This document shows positions 38,989 to 48,056 of a DNA stretch of 64,000 nucleotides, in pieces; position 1 is the first letter of the stretch; each line of letters begins with the position of its first letter. The stretch comes from Sphingomonas koreensis (GTDB lineage: Bacteria; Pseudomonadota; Alphaproteobacteria; Sphingomonadales; Sphingomonadaceae): NCBI GenBank assembly GCA_006438735.1, contig RCZF01000001.1:868001-932000 (forward strand), written 5' to 3'. Position numbers and translations under genes: made by a program. A model generated the notes under the pieces. That model ran no database searches and was not told where the DNA came from. It worked only from the letters and a program-made list of their open reading frames with translations.

Positions 38989-39522
38989 ATGGCCACGCCT
39001 CCTGCGCCGCCGACGCCACCGTCACGAAGTGAGGATACGGAGACGCCTGACGCGGGCAATCCCGGTCACGCCACGCCGCCTAACGTGGCGACTCCCCCGG
39101 GCCGCGATACGGCGAAAAATCCTGCTAAGAGTCCGGCCAAACCGAAACGCCGGGTGGTCGCGGCCAAGCCGCCCGCCCCGCCGGTTCGGGCCGCCGCTGC
39201 CAAGAAGGTGGCGGCGCCGCGTGCGGCCGCCCGGCATAACGCGACGGCGCGTCCACGCGCGCGGCGCGCGCCGCTGAATACCGTCAGCACCACCGCGTCG
39301 CCGGCCAAGAGCCATGCTGTGACGACCGCCCCGGCGCGCCGGGGCTGGTGGAAGACGCTGGCCGGCGGTGTCGGCGCGCTCGCCGCCGGCGCGGCGCTGC
39401 TGTCGCTGCGCGGCAGCACACGGCGCAAGGCGCATCAGGCCGACGGCGCCGACTCGTCGGAATCGTTCGCGGCGGGCATCGCCGACGAGGGAACGATCCC
39501 CGACACGCCGGCGCAGGAGTAG
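38989..39522 (+). CDS. Pro/Ala/Lys-rich protein with one membrane segment, unknown
   Basis: A 177-residue protein. Residues 1-115 are disordered, Pro/Ala/Lys/Arg-rich and positively charged, like DNA- or membrane-associated tails. The GGVGALAAGAALLSL stretch near residue 130 could cross the membrane, and an acidic tail follows. The start at 38989 has GAAAGGA upstream. There is no recognisable domain. Histone-H1-like Lys/Ala/Pro repeats are common in alphaproteobacteria, but a nucleoid role is speculative. Confidence 0.6.
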   Translation: MATPPAPPTPPSRSEDTETPDAGNPGHATPPNVATPPGRDTAKNPAKSPAKPKRRVVAAKPPAPPVRAAAAKKVAAPRAAARHNATARPRARRAPLNTVSTTASPAKSHAVTTAPARRGWWKTLAGGVGALAAGAALLSLRGSTRRKAHQADGADSSESFAAGIADEGTIPDTPAQE

Positions 39523-39574
39523 CGACGGGATCGACGGCTATTTTGCCGTCAGCGCGACATCGAGCGCGTTTCTG

Positions 39575-40336
39575 TCACGATGCGAGGAAAGAGGCGATCG
39601 CCTCGCCCAATTCGGGCTTGGTGACAGCACTCATATGATTGCCGGGCAGCTCGACCAGCCGCGCATCCGGCAGCAACGCGGCGAGATCGGCAGCCGATCC
39701 ATTGTCATGATCGTCCACGCCGTTCGCGACCAGCGTTGGCTGCGCGATCGCCCGGATCGCCGCTTCGGGTGTATCGACGAACGTATCGAGGATTCGTAAC
39801 AGCGCAACGGGATCGCCCTTGGTCGTCTTGAGAAAGGCTTCGGTCAGCCATTCGCTGCTGCCGCGCTCGAAGCTGCCGAGGTTGGTGAGGATATGCCGGA
39901 AATAGCCGCCGCGCCCGGCAGTATCGAGCAGGCCCTTCAACCCCATTCCCGAGATGACGACACGGCGCGGCGTCGCGCCGTTCGCCAACATCCGAACGGT
40001 CGTCCGCGCGCCCAGCGAATAGCCGCCAAGATCGTAATCGCTCAGCCCGAGATGCTCGATCAAAGCCAGGCCGTCGCGCATCAGCACGTCGGGCGGATAG
40101 GCGGCCGGATCGTGCGGCCGGGCACTGTCCCCATGCGCGCGCAGATTCGGCATGATGACCCGATAACCCGCCGCCGCGATCGTCTCGGCATGCCCGTAGC
40201 GCAGCCAATTCACCTCGGCGTTGGAAAAATAGCCGTGGAGAAGCACCACCGGCCTGCCCTGCCCCACTTCGCGCCAGGCGAGCTTTACGCCGTCGAAACT
40301 GTCGAAAAACTGCGGTTCAATCGGGGAGTTTGCCAA
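39575..40336 (-). CDS. Alpha/beta hydrolase, probable TTG start
   Basis: A 253-residue alpha/beta hydrolase. HG of the oxyanion region is VVLLHGYFSNAEVNW, the nucleophile elbow is LGGYSLGARTTV, and the catalytic His is in LPGNHMSAV near the end. The frame is open far upstream through the GFA gene, but similarity begins at FDSFDGVKLAW. The only close start is TTG at 40336, overlapping the GFA stop by 20 bases. This suggests coupled translation. Substrate unknown. Confidence 0.8.
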   Translation of the reverse strand: MANSPIEPQFFDSFDGVKLAWREVGQGRPVVLLHGYFSNAEVNWLRYGHAETIAAAGYRVIMPNLRAHGDSARPHDPAAYPPDVLMRDGLALIEHLGLSDYDLGGYSLGARTTVRMLANGATPRRVVISGMGLKGLLDTAGRGGYFRHILTNLGSFERGSSEWLTEAFLKTTKGDPVALLRILDTFVDTPEAAIRAIAQPTLVANGVDDHDNGSAADLAALLPDARLVELPGNHMSAVTKPELGEAIASFLAS

Positions 40337-40763
40337 CGGTCGCGATCCAGCGTTCGACGAGCGGTTTGTGCTCGTCGGTGCGGTATCGCGGCAGATCGCG
40401 CGTGTCGAGCCACGCTTCGTGGACGCTCTCGGCGCCGAAATGGTGATGCGGCGTGAAGCGCGATGGATCGTCGAAGCTGCCGATCGTGAGGTCGATATTT
40501 TCGGTGCCCTCGTTGAACGCAAAAGTCAGCGGCGTGCCGCACGCCGAGCAAAATCCGCGTTTGGCAAAAGGCGACGAGGCATAACGATCGGGCTCGCGCT
40601 GCCACGTCACGTCCGCCTGTCGCACGCTCTTGAAGGCAATCGACACCCCGCCGGTCGCACGCTGACACATCCGGCAGTGGCACAGATAGGCCTCGTCATC
40701 GTGAACCTCGACGGCGTAGCGCACGCGTCCGCACTGGCACCCGCCGGTTATCGTGTCGCTCAT
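40317..40763 (-). CDS. GFA-domain protein (glutathione-dependent aldehyde-activating type), copy 2
   Basis: A 148-residue zinc-binding GFA/CENP-V fold protein. The Cys pattern TGGCQCGRVRY, CHCRMCQRATG and CSACGTPL is typical. Family members were named after an enzyme reported to join glutathione and formaldehyde, but most have unknown roles. Its start overlaps the stop of the preceding GFA gene as ATGA at 40760-40763. Overlap with the hydrolase downstream puts all in one operon. Confidence 0.88.
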   Translation of the reverse strand: MSDTITGGCQCGRVRYAVEVHDDEAYLCHCRMCQRATGGVSIAFKSVRQADVTWQREPDRYASSPFAKRGFCSACGTPLTFAFNEGTENIDLTIGSFDDPSRFTPHHHFGAESVHEAWLDTRDLPRYRTDEHKPLVERWIATVGKLPD

Positions 40764-41215
40764 TCGGGATCTCCCGCCGCTTGCTGCAAGATCGCGGCGA
40801 ACGTCGCCGCAGGCGCGCTTTCGGCAAAGCTCGGCACGCCTTCGGGCAGAACGATCCAGGGCTGTTTTCGCTTCGTCCAGATATGCGCGACCGGTCTCAG
40901 CGTGTCGCTGGCATCGAGCGTTCCGGCGCGGATCAACACGATGCCCGGCCGCGCGCTGTTGGTGTTGTAGAGCCGCGTATGGCATTTGTCGCAGACATAT
41001 TGCCGCGAGATCGATCCGCTCGGATTGGCGAAGTGATACTCGGTCGGCGTGCCGATGGTGATACGCAACGCCCCGTCGCGGACCACCGCTTGCTCGCTGA
41101 AGGCGCTCGCCGACCAGGTCTGGCAATCCCGGCAATGGCAGCAATAAACCGGCGGCATACGCTTGGTCGTGACCGCATAGCGTATCGCCCCGCAGCGGCA
41201 GCCGCCGGCGATCAT
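40760..41215 (-). CDS. GFA-domain protein, copy 1
   Basis: A 151-residue GFA/CENP-V fold protein with AGGCRCGAIRY, CHCRDCQTWS and CDKCHTRLY providing the zinc cysteines. It differs clearly from the next copy, so the pair is an old or separately acquired duplication rather than a recent one. It starts three bases after the stop of the upstream DsbA/HCCA-like gene and overlaps copy 2. Confidence 0.88.
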   Translation of the reverse strand: MIAGGCRCGAIRYAVTTKRMPPVYCCHCRDCQTWSASAFSEQAVVRDGALRITIGTPTEYHFANPSGSISRQYVCDKCHTRLYNTNSARPGIVLIRAGTLDASDTLRPVAHIWTKRKQPWIVLPEGVPSFAESAPAATFAAILQQAAGDPE

Positions 41216-41218
41216 GGC

Positions 41219-41893
41219 TCAACGCCGCTCCAAGCCGGCCTGCTTCATCCGCCACAGCGCGAGATCGATGCGGTCCTGGCCGAAGAACGGCTCGTTCTGG
41301 AAGACAAGCGTCGGCACACCCCAGTGGCCGGCTTCCTCGAGCACCGCCTGATTGGCGGCGACATCGCGGTCGAGCCCGATCGGATCGGCCTCCGCCTCGG
41401 CCTCGAGCTCGGCGAAATCGAGCCCGGCGCGGCGTGCGGCGGCGGTGAGATAATGCTGCCCGTTCCACCCTTCGACGCCGCCCCAGATCAGCCGCGACAC
41501 CTCATCGGCGTAATCGAAACTGCGCCCGCGCCGCGCCGCCGCCTGGCAGGTCCGCACCAGCCGCCTAATCAGCGGCTGATCGGTGGGAATGCGGCGGCTG
41601 CCGGCGGTCTGCTCGATCGGATCGGGGTGCGGCGGAATCAGCGTGACGCCCATGCGTTCTGCTACGCGTCGGACGTCAAGCGTCGTATACCGCAAATAAT
41701 TGGGGTGGCTGCGCTCGAAGAAGTCGGGCTGCCGCACCGCGATCGGATAAATCGGGCGCAAGTTGATCGTCAAATCATACTCGCCAACGATGTCGCGCCA
41801 TCGCTGTAGCGCCAGATACGAATAGGGGCTACGAAAAGACCAGAACAGATCGGCGCGGAATGTCATCGACCAAGGCCGGTAAATCGACGACAC
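41219..41893 (-). CDS. DsbA-fold 2-hydroxychromene-2-carboxylate isomerase-like protein
   Basis: A 224-residue thioredoxin/GST-kappa fold protein. LFWSFRSPYSYLAL resembles the SPYSYLA glutathione-binding start of HCCA isomerases. A helical insertion follows, then WGVPTLVFQNEPFFGQDRIDLAL with the cis-Pro loop. No CxxC is present, so it is not an oxidoreductase of the DsbA type. The GTG at 41893 has AGGAG upstream, while the ATG at 41866 lacks one. Position first in a GFA operon fits glutathione-dependent isomerisation or conjugation of an aromatic or aldehyde substrate. Confidence 0.78.
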   Translation of the reverse strand: MSSIYRPWSMTFRADLFWSFRSPYSYLALQRWRDIVGEYDLTINLRPIYPIAVRQPDFFERSHPNYLRYTTLDVRRVAERMGVTLIPPHPDPIEQTAGSRRIPTDQPLIRRLVRTCQAAARRGRSFDYADEVSRLIWGGVEGWNGQHYLTAAARRAGLDFAELEAEAEADPIGLDRDVAANQAVLEEAGHWGVPTLVFQNEPFFGQDRIDLALWRMKQAGLERR

Positions 41894-41998
41894 ATCATGA
41901 AAGGCTCCTCAGCACCGGACGGCTCAGTTGGCCGCATGACTGCGGTTCTCGAGCTAAGCCATTCCAATCACTGGGCGCAATGTAGCAAGTGCAGCAAT

Positions 41999-42017
41999 TA
42001 CATCCAAATCGGATGTA
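41999..42017. repeat. Small inverted repeat at the end of asd
   Basis: TACATCC and GGATGTA flank a 5-base A/T-rich loop immediately downstream of the asd stop codon. It is a weak 7-base stem without a T-run and may be a minor terminator. Confidence 0.35.
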
Positions 42018-43046
42018 TTACGCAGCCTTCTGCAAATGCCGACGGCCGAGCAATTCGGCGATCTGCACGGCGTTGAGCGCCGCGCCTTTGCGCAGATTAT
42101 CGCTGACGCACCAGATCGATAGGCCGTTCTCCACGGTCGGGTCCTCGCGGACGCGACTGACGAAGGTGGCATATTCGCCGACGCATTCGACCGGGGTGAC
42201 GTATCCACCGTCTTCGCGCTTGTCGATCAGCATGATGCCGGGCGCCTCGCGCAGGATGTTCTGCGCCTGTTCGGCCGAGATTTCGTTCTCGAACTCGATA
42301 TTGATCGCTTCCGAATGGCCGACGAACACCGGCACGCGCACACACGTCGCCGACACCTTTATTTTCGGATCGAGGATCTTCTTGGTCTCGACCACCATTT
42401 TCCACTCTTCCTTGGTCGAACCATCGTCAAGGAAGCTGTCGATATGCGGGATCACGTTGAAGGCGATCTGTTTGGTGAACTTATTCGCCTCGGCAGAATC
42501 GCCGACGAAGATGTTGCGGCTCTGCTCGAACAGCTCATCCATCCCGGCCTTGCCCGCGCCGGACACCGATTGATAGGTCGCCACCACCACGCGCTTGATC
42601 GTCGCGGCGTCATGAAGCGGCTTGAGCGCGACGACCATCTGCGCGGTCGAGCAATTCGGATTGGCGATGATATTGCGCCGCGTGTAGCCCGAAATAGCAT
42701 CGGGATTCACCTCGGGCACGATCAACGGCACGTCCGGGTCCATTCGGTAGAGCGACGAATTGTCGATCACGGTGCAACCGGCCGCAGCTGCCTTGGGGGC
42801 ATAGACCCGGGTGCCTTCGGAGCCAATCGCGAACAACGCCATGTCCCAGCCGGACCAATCGAAATGCTCGATATTCTGGACCTTGAGCATCGTGCCGCTG
42901 TCACCGAGCTCGACCTGACTGCCGGCCGACCGCGACGAGGCGACCGCAGCGATCTCGTCGGCAGGAAATTCGCGCTCGGCGAGAATGTTGAGCATCTCGC
43001 GCCCGACATTGCCGGTCGCGCCGACGACAACGATCCGATAGCCCAT
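42018..43046 (-). CDS. asd: Aspartate-semialdehyde dehydrogenase
   Basis: A 342-residue NADPH-dependent enzyme that makes aspartate semialdehyde for lysine, diaminopimelate, threonine and methionine. VVVGATGNVGREML is the nucleotide-binding start, Cys132 in NPNCSTAQM is the nucleophile, and YQSVSGAGKAGMDEL and VGHSEAINIEF are standard. The ATG at 43046 (MGYRIVV) has AGGA 8 bases upstream; ATGs at 43058 and beyond are less well spaced. Confidence 0.95.
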   Translation of the reverse strand: MGYRIVVVGATGNVGREMLNILAEREFPADEIAAVASSRSAGSQVELGDSGTMLKVQNIEHFDWSGWDMALFAIGSEGTRVYAPKAAAAGCTVIDNSSLYRMDPDVPLIVPEVNPDAISGYTRRNIIANPNCSTAQMVVALKPLHDAATIKRVVVATYQSVSGAGKAGMDELFEQSRNIFVGDSAEANKFTKQIAFNVIPHIDSFLDDGSTKEEWKMVVETKKILDPKIKVSATCVRVPVFVGHSEAINIEFENEISAEQAQNILREAPGIMLIDKREDGGYVTPVECVGEYATFVSRVREDPTVENGLSIWCVSDNLRKGAALNAVQIAELLGRRHLQKAA

Positions 43047-43140
43047 GTGTCCGTCCATCCTGTCAGATACCCGCAAGCGTCGGGCAGGACCGCTACTTAG
43101 GACGCGAGCGGCGGAATGGAAGCAAGTTTTGCTTGGAACG

Positions 43141-44502
43141 TCATGCCCGAGCGGTGTTGGGCCGGGCCGTGGTCGGACCGGCCGGGCGCCGCAGCGGCAT
43201 CCACTTCACATACGCAAGCGACCGCCACAGCCACTCCATCGGGCCGTTGCTGAACCAGCGCATCCACAGATTGGCCAGCACCACCTCGAATGCGATCAGT
43301 GCCAACGCGATCGCTGTCATCGCCGCCCAGCCGAACCGGCCCCACAGGTTGAACCCGAACGGCGAGAACAGGACATACATGCCGATGAACTGCTGAAGGA
43401 AATAGAGCGAAAAGGCCATGCGCCCGGTCGCCTTGAACGGCTCTAGGATCGCGCGGCCGATCCGGGTCTGCACGGCGAAATTGATCAGCGCGACATGCCC
43501 CAGCCCGATCGCCAGCCGCGCAAATTCATTGGTGAACCAGATCGTCCGCGGCCCGTCGTCGAAACGCAATTCTTCGATCAGCCCCATGCCGCGCAGCGTG
43601 AACCCCACGCCGTAACTAGCCAGCAGCATCGCCAGATAAAAGCGCCGGCTCCGCTCGCCCTGGATCACCCCCCATTTCCACAGCGCGATGCCGATCAGCA
43701 TCGTGCAAAACGCCTCGATCACGCTCCAATAGAGCCAACCCTGCACCAGCCCGAACCAGCTGCGCCATTGATGCTCGGCATAGGGCAACAGCCCGCCGGC
43801 GTGCGCCTGCTGCTCGGCGACGATCGCTTCGCGCGTTTCCGCGGGATGGTGGATCATCTCGCGCTGGGCGCGCCAATCGGTCAGCGTCTGGCGATCGGCG
43901 CTCGTTAGCGCGTGGCCCGCCAGCTGCTTCGTCTCGGCAGCCTGGACGTGTTCCACCAGCGTCGTGCGAGCGGCAAATTCGCGCAAGCCGTATTCGGGAA
44001 TGCCGACGGCGACCATCAGCGCCCACACCAACCCGCACGCGACCAGCGCCTTGGGCCCGAGCTTGCGGAACGGAAACAGGAACAGCGCCGCCAGCGCGTA
44101 GATGTGGAGGATGTCGCCGGGCCAGAACAGCAGGATCACGTCGACCAGCCCGAAGGCGAGCAACCACAGGTTGCGGCGATAATAAAGGTCGGCGATCGCG
44201 ACCGGCCCGTCGGGCTCCATCGCTTTTGCCGTCAGCACCATCATGCCCGCGCCGAACAGGAATTGCAGCACGCAGCGCTGCGTGCCGGACCACAGCATAT
44301 ATTGCAGCCCCCAGGCGATCTGATCGAGCCCGCTCCAGCCGATCGAGCGCGCATCGGCGCTGAAGCGGGCGACCGGCGCAGCCATATAGGGCACGTTGAT
44401 GAACAGTATGCCGAGGATGGCGAGGCCGCGCAGCATATCGAGCACGTCGATCCGCGCTCGTCCGCGCACCGGCGCCAGCATCGCCGTCTCGCTATCGGCC
44501 AT
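43141..44502 (-). CDS. DUF418 multi-pass membrane protein
   Basis: A 453-residue inner-membrane protein with about 10 hydrophobic segments. The N-terminal RIDVLDMLRGLAILGILFINV and the C-terminal DUF418 block GRMAFSLYFLQQFIGMYVLFSPFG (Ser-Leu-Tyr-rich) place it in the YeiB-like group, which shares a fold with acyltransferase-3 proteins. Start at 44502 (MADSETAM). Role unknown; transport or acyl-group modification at the membrane are possibilities. Confidence 0.85.
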   Translation of the reverse strand: MADSETAMLAPVRGRARIDVLDMLRGLAILGILFINVPYMAAPVARFSADARSIGWSGLDQIAWGLQYMLWSGTQRCVLQFLFGAGMMVLTAKAMEPDGPVAIADLYYRRNLWLLAFGLVDVILLFWPGDILHIYALAALFLFPFRKLGPKALVACGLVWALMVAVGIPEYGLREFAARTTLVEHVQAAETKQLAGHALTSADRQTLTDWRAQREMIHHPAETREAIVAEQQAHAGGLLPYAEHQWRSWFGLVQGWLYWSVIEAFCTMLIGIALWKWGVIQGERSRRFYLAMLLASYGVGFTLRGMGLIEELRFDDGPRTIWFTNEFARLAIGLGHVALINFAVQTRIGRAILEPFKATGRMAFSLYFLQQFIGMYVLFSPFGFNLWGRFGWAAMTAIALALIAFEVVLANLWMRWFSNGPMEWLWRSLAYVKWMPLRRPAGPTTARPNTARA

Positions 44503-44653
44503 TGGTCCCTGCCCTCGCCTCGACCGGCCGACGCCGATCGGATCCACAAGGCAGGCCATTTAGCGCATTCGCACCGCGAGTGCGTCAACGGCGATGGTTA
44601 ATCGCGAAAAAACCCTTGCGGGGCGGCGAAACCGGCCGCCGCCCCTCCGGCGA

Positions 44654-46891
44654 TCACTTGCCGGGGTCGACCGGCGGCAATCCGACGTGCCGATTCAGGA
44701 AATTCATCATAGTCAGATACACATGATCGACGACGCCAGACATCGCATGCGTCTTGCCCGGATAGAGCATCGTCTCGAACGGTTGATCGGCGGCCTGCAT
44801 CTTGGCCAGCAGCTTCGCCGAATTGTCGAACACGACGTTATCGTCCGACAGACCGTGGATCAGCAGCAGCGGATCGACGATCTTGTCCGACTCCGCCAGC
44901 GCGCCCGACGCCGTGTAGGCCGCGGGAATCTTGGTCGGATCGCCCATGTAACGCTCGGTGTAATGCGTGTCGTACAGCGTCCAGTCGGTCACCGGCGCGA
45001 CGGCAACGCCGGCAGCGTACACATGGCGGCTCTTTTCGAGCAGCTTCAGCGTCATATACCCGCCATAGGACCAGCCGAACGTCGTGATCTTGGTGGGATC
45101 GACGAATGGCTGCGCCTTGAGGAAATCCAAGCCTTTTAACTGATCGGCGACCTCGACGGTGCCCATCGCGTGGTAGATCGCATCCTCGAACTTGGTGCCG
45201 CGATTGGTCGCGCCGCGATTGTCGATCTCGAAATAGACATAGCCCTGGCCGACGACATATTGCGCCAGCGACGCGCCGTTCCAGCGATTGCTGACTTCCT
45301 GTGCTCCGGGTCCGCCGTAATGTTCGGTGAACACCGGATATTTCTTACCGGGCACCAGCGGCGGCGTGATCATCTGATAGTGCAGCACCGTGCCGTCATC
45401 GGCCTCGATCGTGCCGAACGTCGTCGGGCGCAGGCTGGCGAGATAGGGTGCGTAGGGGTGGTTCGCGTCGATATCGTTCTGTTCGAGCCAGCGGACGCGC
45501 TTGCCGGTTGCATCGGCAAGGTAGACCTGCGGCGGATGTTGCGTGTTCGAACGGCCGACGATCAGCCGCGTCGCGCTATCGTCCATGCTGGCGTTGTTCG
45601 ACCAGCCGTTTTCGGTCAGTTGCGTGATCGTATCAGGGTGCGCCAGATCGACCGAGTATAGCTGCTCCTCCAGCGGCGTGGTCTTGTCGCCGGTGAAGTA
45701 CAGCCGCCCCTTGGCCTCGTCGACGCCGACCAGCCCGGCGACATCCCAGTCGCCGCTGGTGAGCTGCGTGAACGTGCCGTTCGCATAGTGATAAAGGTGC
45801 CCGTGGCCGCTGCGTTCGGACCACCAGATCAGGCTGCCGTCCTTCATGGCGTGGAACGCGCTCGACAAGTTGAGCCAACTCTTCGGCCCCGCCTTCTCGG
45901 TGAACAACACCTTGGATTTGCCGGTGGCGGGATCGACCACCAGCAGATCGAGCGTCTGCTGATCGCGCGCCTCGCGCTCGACATAGAGCGTATCGCCGTC
46001 GGCCGACCAATAGACGCGGGCGAGATAGATGTCCGGATTGGACCCCATGTCGACCTTCACCTTGGCCGAGCCGTCGGGCTTCATCACGTAAAGATCGACC
46101 AAAGCATTGGGCGTGCCCGCGGCGGGATAGCGCTGATCGTAAACCGACGCGCCGTCCGAGCCGATCGCCGTGCGCGTGACGACCTTGACCGGGCTGACGT
46201 CGGTCCGCTGCACCGCGATGTAGCGATCGTCGGGCGACCACCAATAGCCGGTCCGCCGATCCATTTCTTCCTGCGCGACGAATTCCGCCGTGCCCCAGCT
46301 GACGGTGTCAGTCGCGCCCTGCGTGATCTCGTGCGGCTGCTTGGTGGCGAGCGGCTCGACCACCAGCTCGTCGCCGTGGACATAACTGACGAAACCGCCT
46401 TTGGGGCTGATCGTCGGATTGAGCGTGCCGCCTTTGACGTCGGTAAGCTGTGCAACGGCCCCCGATGGATCGGCGAGATAAAGGTTGCCGTCGAGCGGGA
46501 CCAGGATGTGCGTGCCGTCCGGCGCCCAATCATAAGCGACGATGCCCTTGTCGCCGCCGATCCGCATGCGCTCGCGCTGCATCTTCTCGGCTTCGGACAG
46601 CGCCGCGCCGGTGCCGACCTTCTTCGAATCAACCAGCATCCGCTCGGCGCCGGTGGTCGCGTCGATCGCCCACAGATCATAGCGATCCGATTCATCCCCG
46701 CGCGCCTTGAGCAAGGTCACCAGCTTGCCGTCGGGCGACAATTGCAATCCGCGAAGCGATGGACCCGACAAGCTGGGCTCGGAAAACATCCGCTCGAGCG
46801 TCAGATGCTGCGCCGGCGGATCGGCCGCAACCGCGGCGCTTCCCAACGTCGTCGCCACCGCCACGCCCGCCAAAAGCCAGGATTTCCGCAT
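44654..46891 (-). CDS. S9 family peptidase, dipeptidyl-peptidase IV-like
   Basis: A 745-residue secreted serine peptidase. A signal peptide (MRKSWLLAGVAVATTLGSAAVA) precedes an N-terminal beta-propeller (DPP IV N domain) and a C-terminal alpha/beta hydrolase. That domain has GWSYGGYMT with Ser608, the acid in HGLSDDNV and the His in GKTHAMSG. The MDRRTGYWWSPDD-like segment (QEEMDRRTGYWWSPDDRYIA) is the Glu-containing helix that binds the peptide N-terminus in DPP IV. It likely removes N-terminal dipeptides in the periplasm. The start at 46891 was chosen because it begins the signal peptide. Confidence 0.93.
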   Translation of the reverse strand: MRKSWLLAGVAVATTLGSAAVAADPPAQHLTLERMFSEPSLSGPSLRGLQLSPDGKLVTLLKARGDESDRYDLWAIDATTGAERMLVDSKKVGTGAALSEAEKMQRERMRIGGDKGIVAYDWAPDGTHILVPLDGNLYLADPSGAVAQLTDVKGGTLNPTISPKGGFVSYVHGDELVVEPLATKQPHEITQGATDTVSWGTAEFVAQEEMDRRTGYWWSPDDRYIAVQRTDVSPVKVVTRTAIGSDGASVYDQRYPAAGTPNALVDLYVMKPDGSAKVKVDMGSNPDIYLARVYWSADGDTLYVEREARDQQTLDLLVVDPATGKSKVLFTEKAGPKSWLNLSSAFHAMKDGSLIWWSERSGHGHLYHYANGTFTQLTSGDWDVAGLVGVDEAKGRLYFTGDKTTPLEEQLYSVDLAHPDTITQLTENGWSNNASMDDSATRLIVGRSNTQHPPQVYLADATGKRVRWLEQNDIDANHPYAPYLASLRPTTFGTIEADDGTVLHYQMITPPLVPGKKYPVFTEHYGGPGAQEVSNRWNGASLAQYVVGQGYVYFEIDNRGATNRGTKFEDAIYHAMGTVEVADQLKGLDFLKAQPFVDPTKITTFGWSYGGYMTLKLLEKSRHVYAAGVAVAPVTDWTLYDTHYTERYMGDPTKIPAAYTASGALAESDKIVDPLLLIHGLSDDNVVFDNSAKLLAKMQAADQPFETMLYPGKTHAMSGVVDHVYLTMMNFLNRHVGLPPVDPGK

Positions 46892-47025
46892 CGTCGCTCT
46901 CCACTTTTTCCGATGGTTTCCGCCTGCGGCCGCCGACGATGGCCGTTTATTGCGATACAATGGCCCGTCGTAAAGTGGCGTGATTGGCGCGGATCGGGCA
47001 TGAGCGCCCGCAAAAGGAGATTTGG

Positions 47026-47592
47026 ATGACGGTTTCAGACTATGCCGATGCTTCAGCCCAAGAACTGGCGGACACGTTTGCGGGCAGCCCGACGTTCGTT
47101 TCTTGCCATGACGACAGCGGCGAGGTGCGGATCGATCTCGCGCTATGCCCCGATAAGCCGGGGAACGGCTTCAGTTCGCTAGGCACCGTTACGCTGGCCG
47201 ATCACGATATCGGTTATGGCGAGACCCGTCTTCAGATCGTTGCTGTATATCCGGCGTCATCGGACGGTTTCTCACGGGCGATCGGTTCGTGCGCCTTGTG
47301 GGTGGTCAACCGCGGCTGGCCGCTGCGACGTGGCGCGGTCCATCCCGATGTGATGACGCTCTACGGTTTATCGTCGACGCTGGAGCACTTGCTTTATGTG
47401 CTACCCTTCTCCTGGCGGCACGGACCGCACCCGCTAACCGTTGGCAACGGCACGATCGAATGGCTTCAGGCGATCCCGATTTCAGAAGCCGAGCGCGGCT
47501 ATGCCGAGGCCAATGGCGCCGACGCCTTGGAAAAGCTGCTCGTTGAGAACAATATCGACGTTACCGATTTCAACCGGGCGTCACTCGCCTGA
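47026..47592 (+). CDS. Suppressor-of-fused (SUFU) domain protein
   Basis: A 188-residue protein matching the bacterial suppressor-of-fused domain: FSSLGTVTLADHDIG, ETRLQIVAVYP, and LYVLPFSWRHGPHPLTVGNGTIEWLQAIPISEAERGYAEANGADALEKLL. In bacteria this fold often serves as an immunity protein or antitoxin domain, but no partner toxin is next to it. The start at 47026 has AAAGGAGA upstream. A strong terminator shared with the convergent rplS follows. Confidence 0.78.
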   Translation: MTVSDYADASAQELADTFAGSPTFVSCHDDSGEVRIDLALCPDKPGNGFSSLGTVTLADHDIGYGETRLQIVAVYPASSDGFSRAIGSCALWVVNRGWPLRRGAVHPDVMTLYGLSSTLEHLLYVLPFSWRHGPHPLTVGNGTIEWLQAIPISEAERGYAEANGADALEKLLVENNIDVTDFNRASLA

Positions 47593-47607
47593 TCGCAACC
47601 CGGATGC

Positions 47608-47642
47608 AAAAGGGGCGCGGAAGCCGAAGCCGCCGCGCCCCT
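47608..47642 (-). terminator. Rho-independent terminator after rplS
   Basis: Read on the reverse strand: a perfect 10-base G/C stem (47633-47642 with 47611-47620) with a 12-base loop is followed by TTTT at 47608-47611. It lies 22 bases after the rplS stop and also faces the convergent SUFU gene. Confidence 0.85.
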
Positions 47643-47663
47643 GGCGATTTCAGTGGCGACGGA

Positions 47664-48056
47664 TCACTCCGCCGCAGCGGTGTCCTTCGTCGGACGCGGA
47701 TCGCGGCGTTCGGCGATGCGGGCGCGCTTGCCGGTCAGGCCGCGCAGATAATAGAGCTTGGCACGACGGACGACGCCCTTGCGCACCACTTCGATCGAAT
47801 CGATGTTGGGCGAATACAGCGGGAAGACGCGCTCGACGCCTTCGCCGAAGCTCATCTTGCGAACGGTGAAGTTCGACCCCATGCCCTTGTTCGACCGCGC
47901 GATGCACACGCCTTCGTAATTCTGCACGCGGGTGCGCTCGCCTTCGACGACCTTCACGCCGACCTTGACCGTATCGCCGGGGCGGAATTCGGGGATCGCC
48001 TTGGCGTCGGTGAACTTGGCGATCTGCTCGGCTTCGAGCGTCTGGATGAGATTCAT
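47664..48056 (-). CDS. rplS: 50S ribosomal protein L19
   Basis: A 130-residue L19. [71 protein letters not shown] and [23 protein letters not shown] are diagnostic. A short Asp/Ala tail extends beyond the usual end. Its start overlaps trmD as ATGA. Confidence 0.97.
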   Translation of the reverse strand: MNLIQTLEAEQIAKFTDAKAIPEFRPGDTVKVGVKVVEGERTRVQNYEGVCIARSNKGMGSNFTVRKMSFGEGVERVFPLYSPNIDSIEVVRKGVVRRAKLYYLRGLTGKRARIAERRDPRPTKDTAAAE

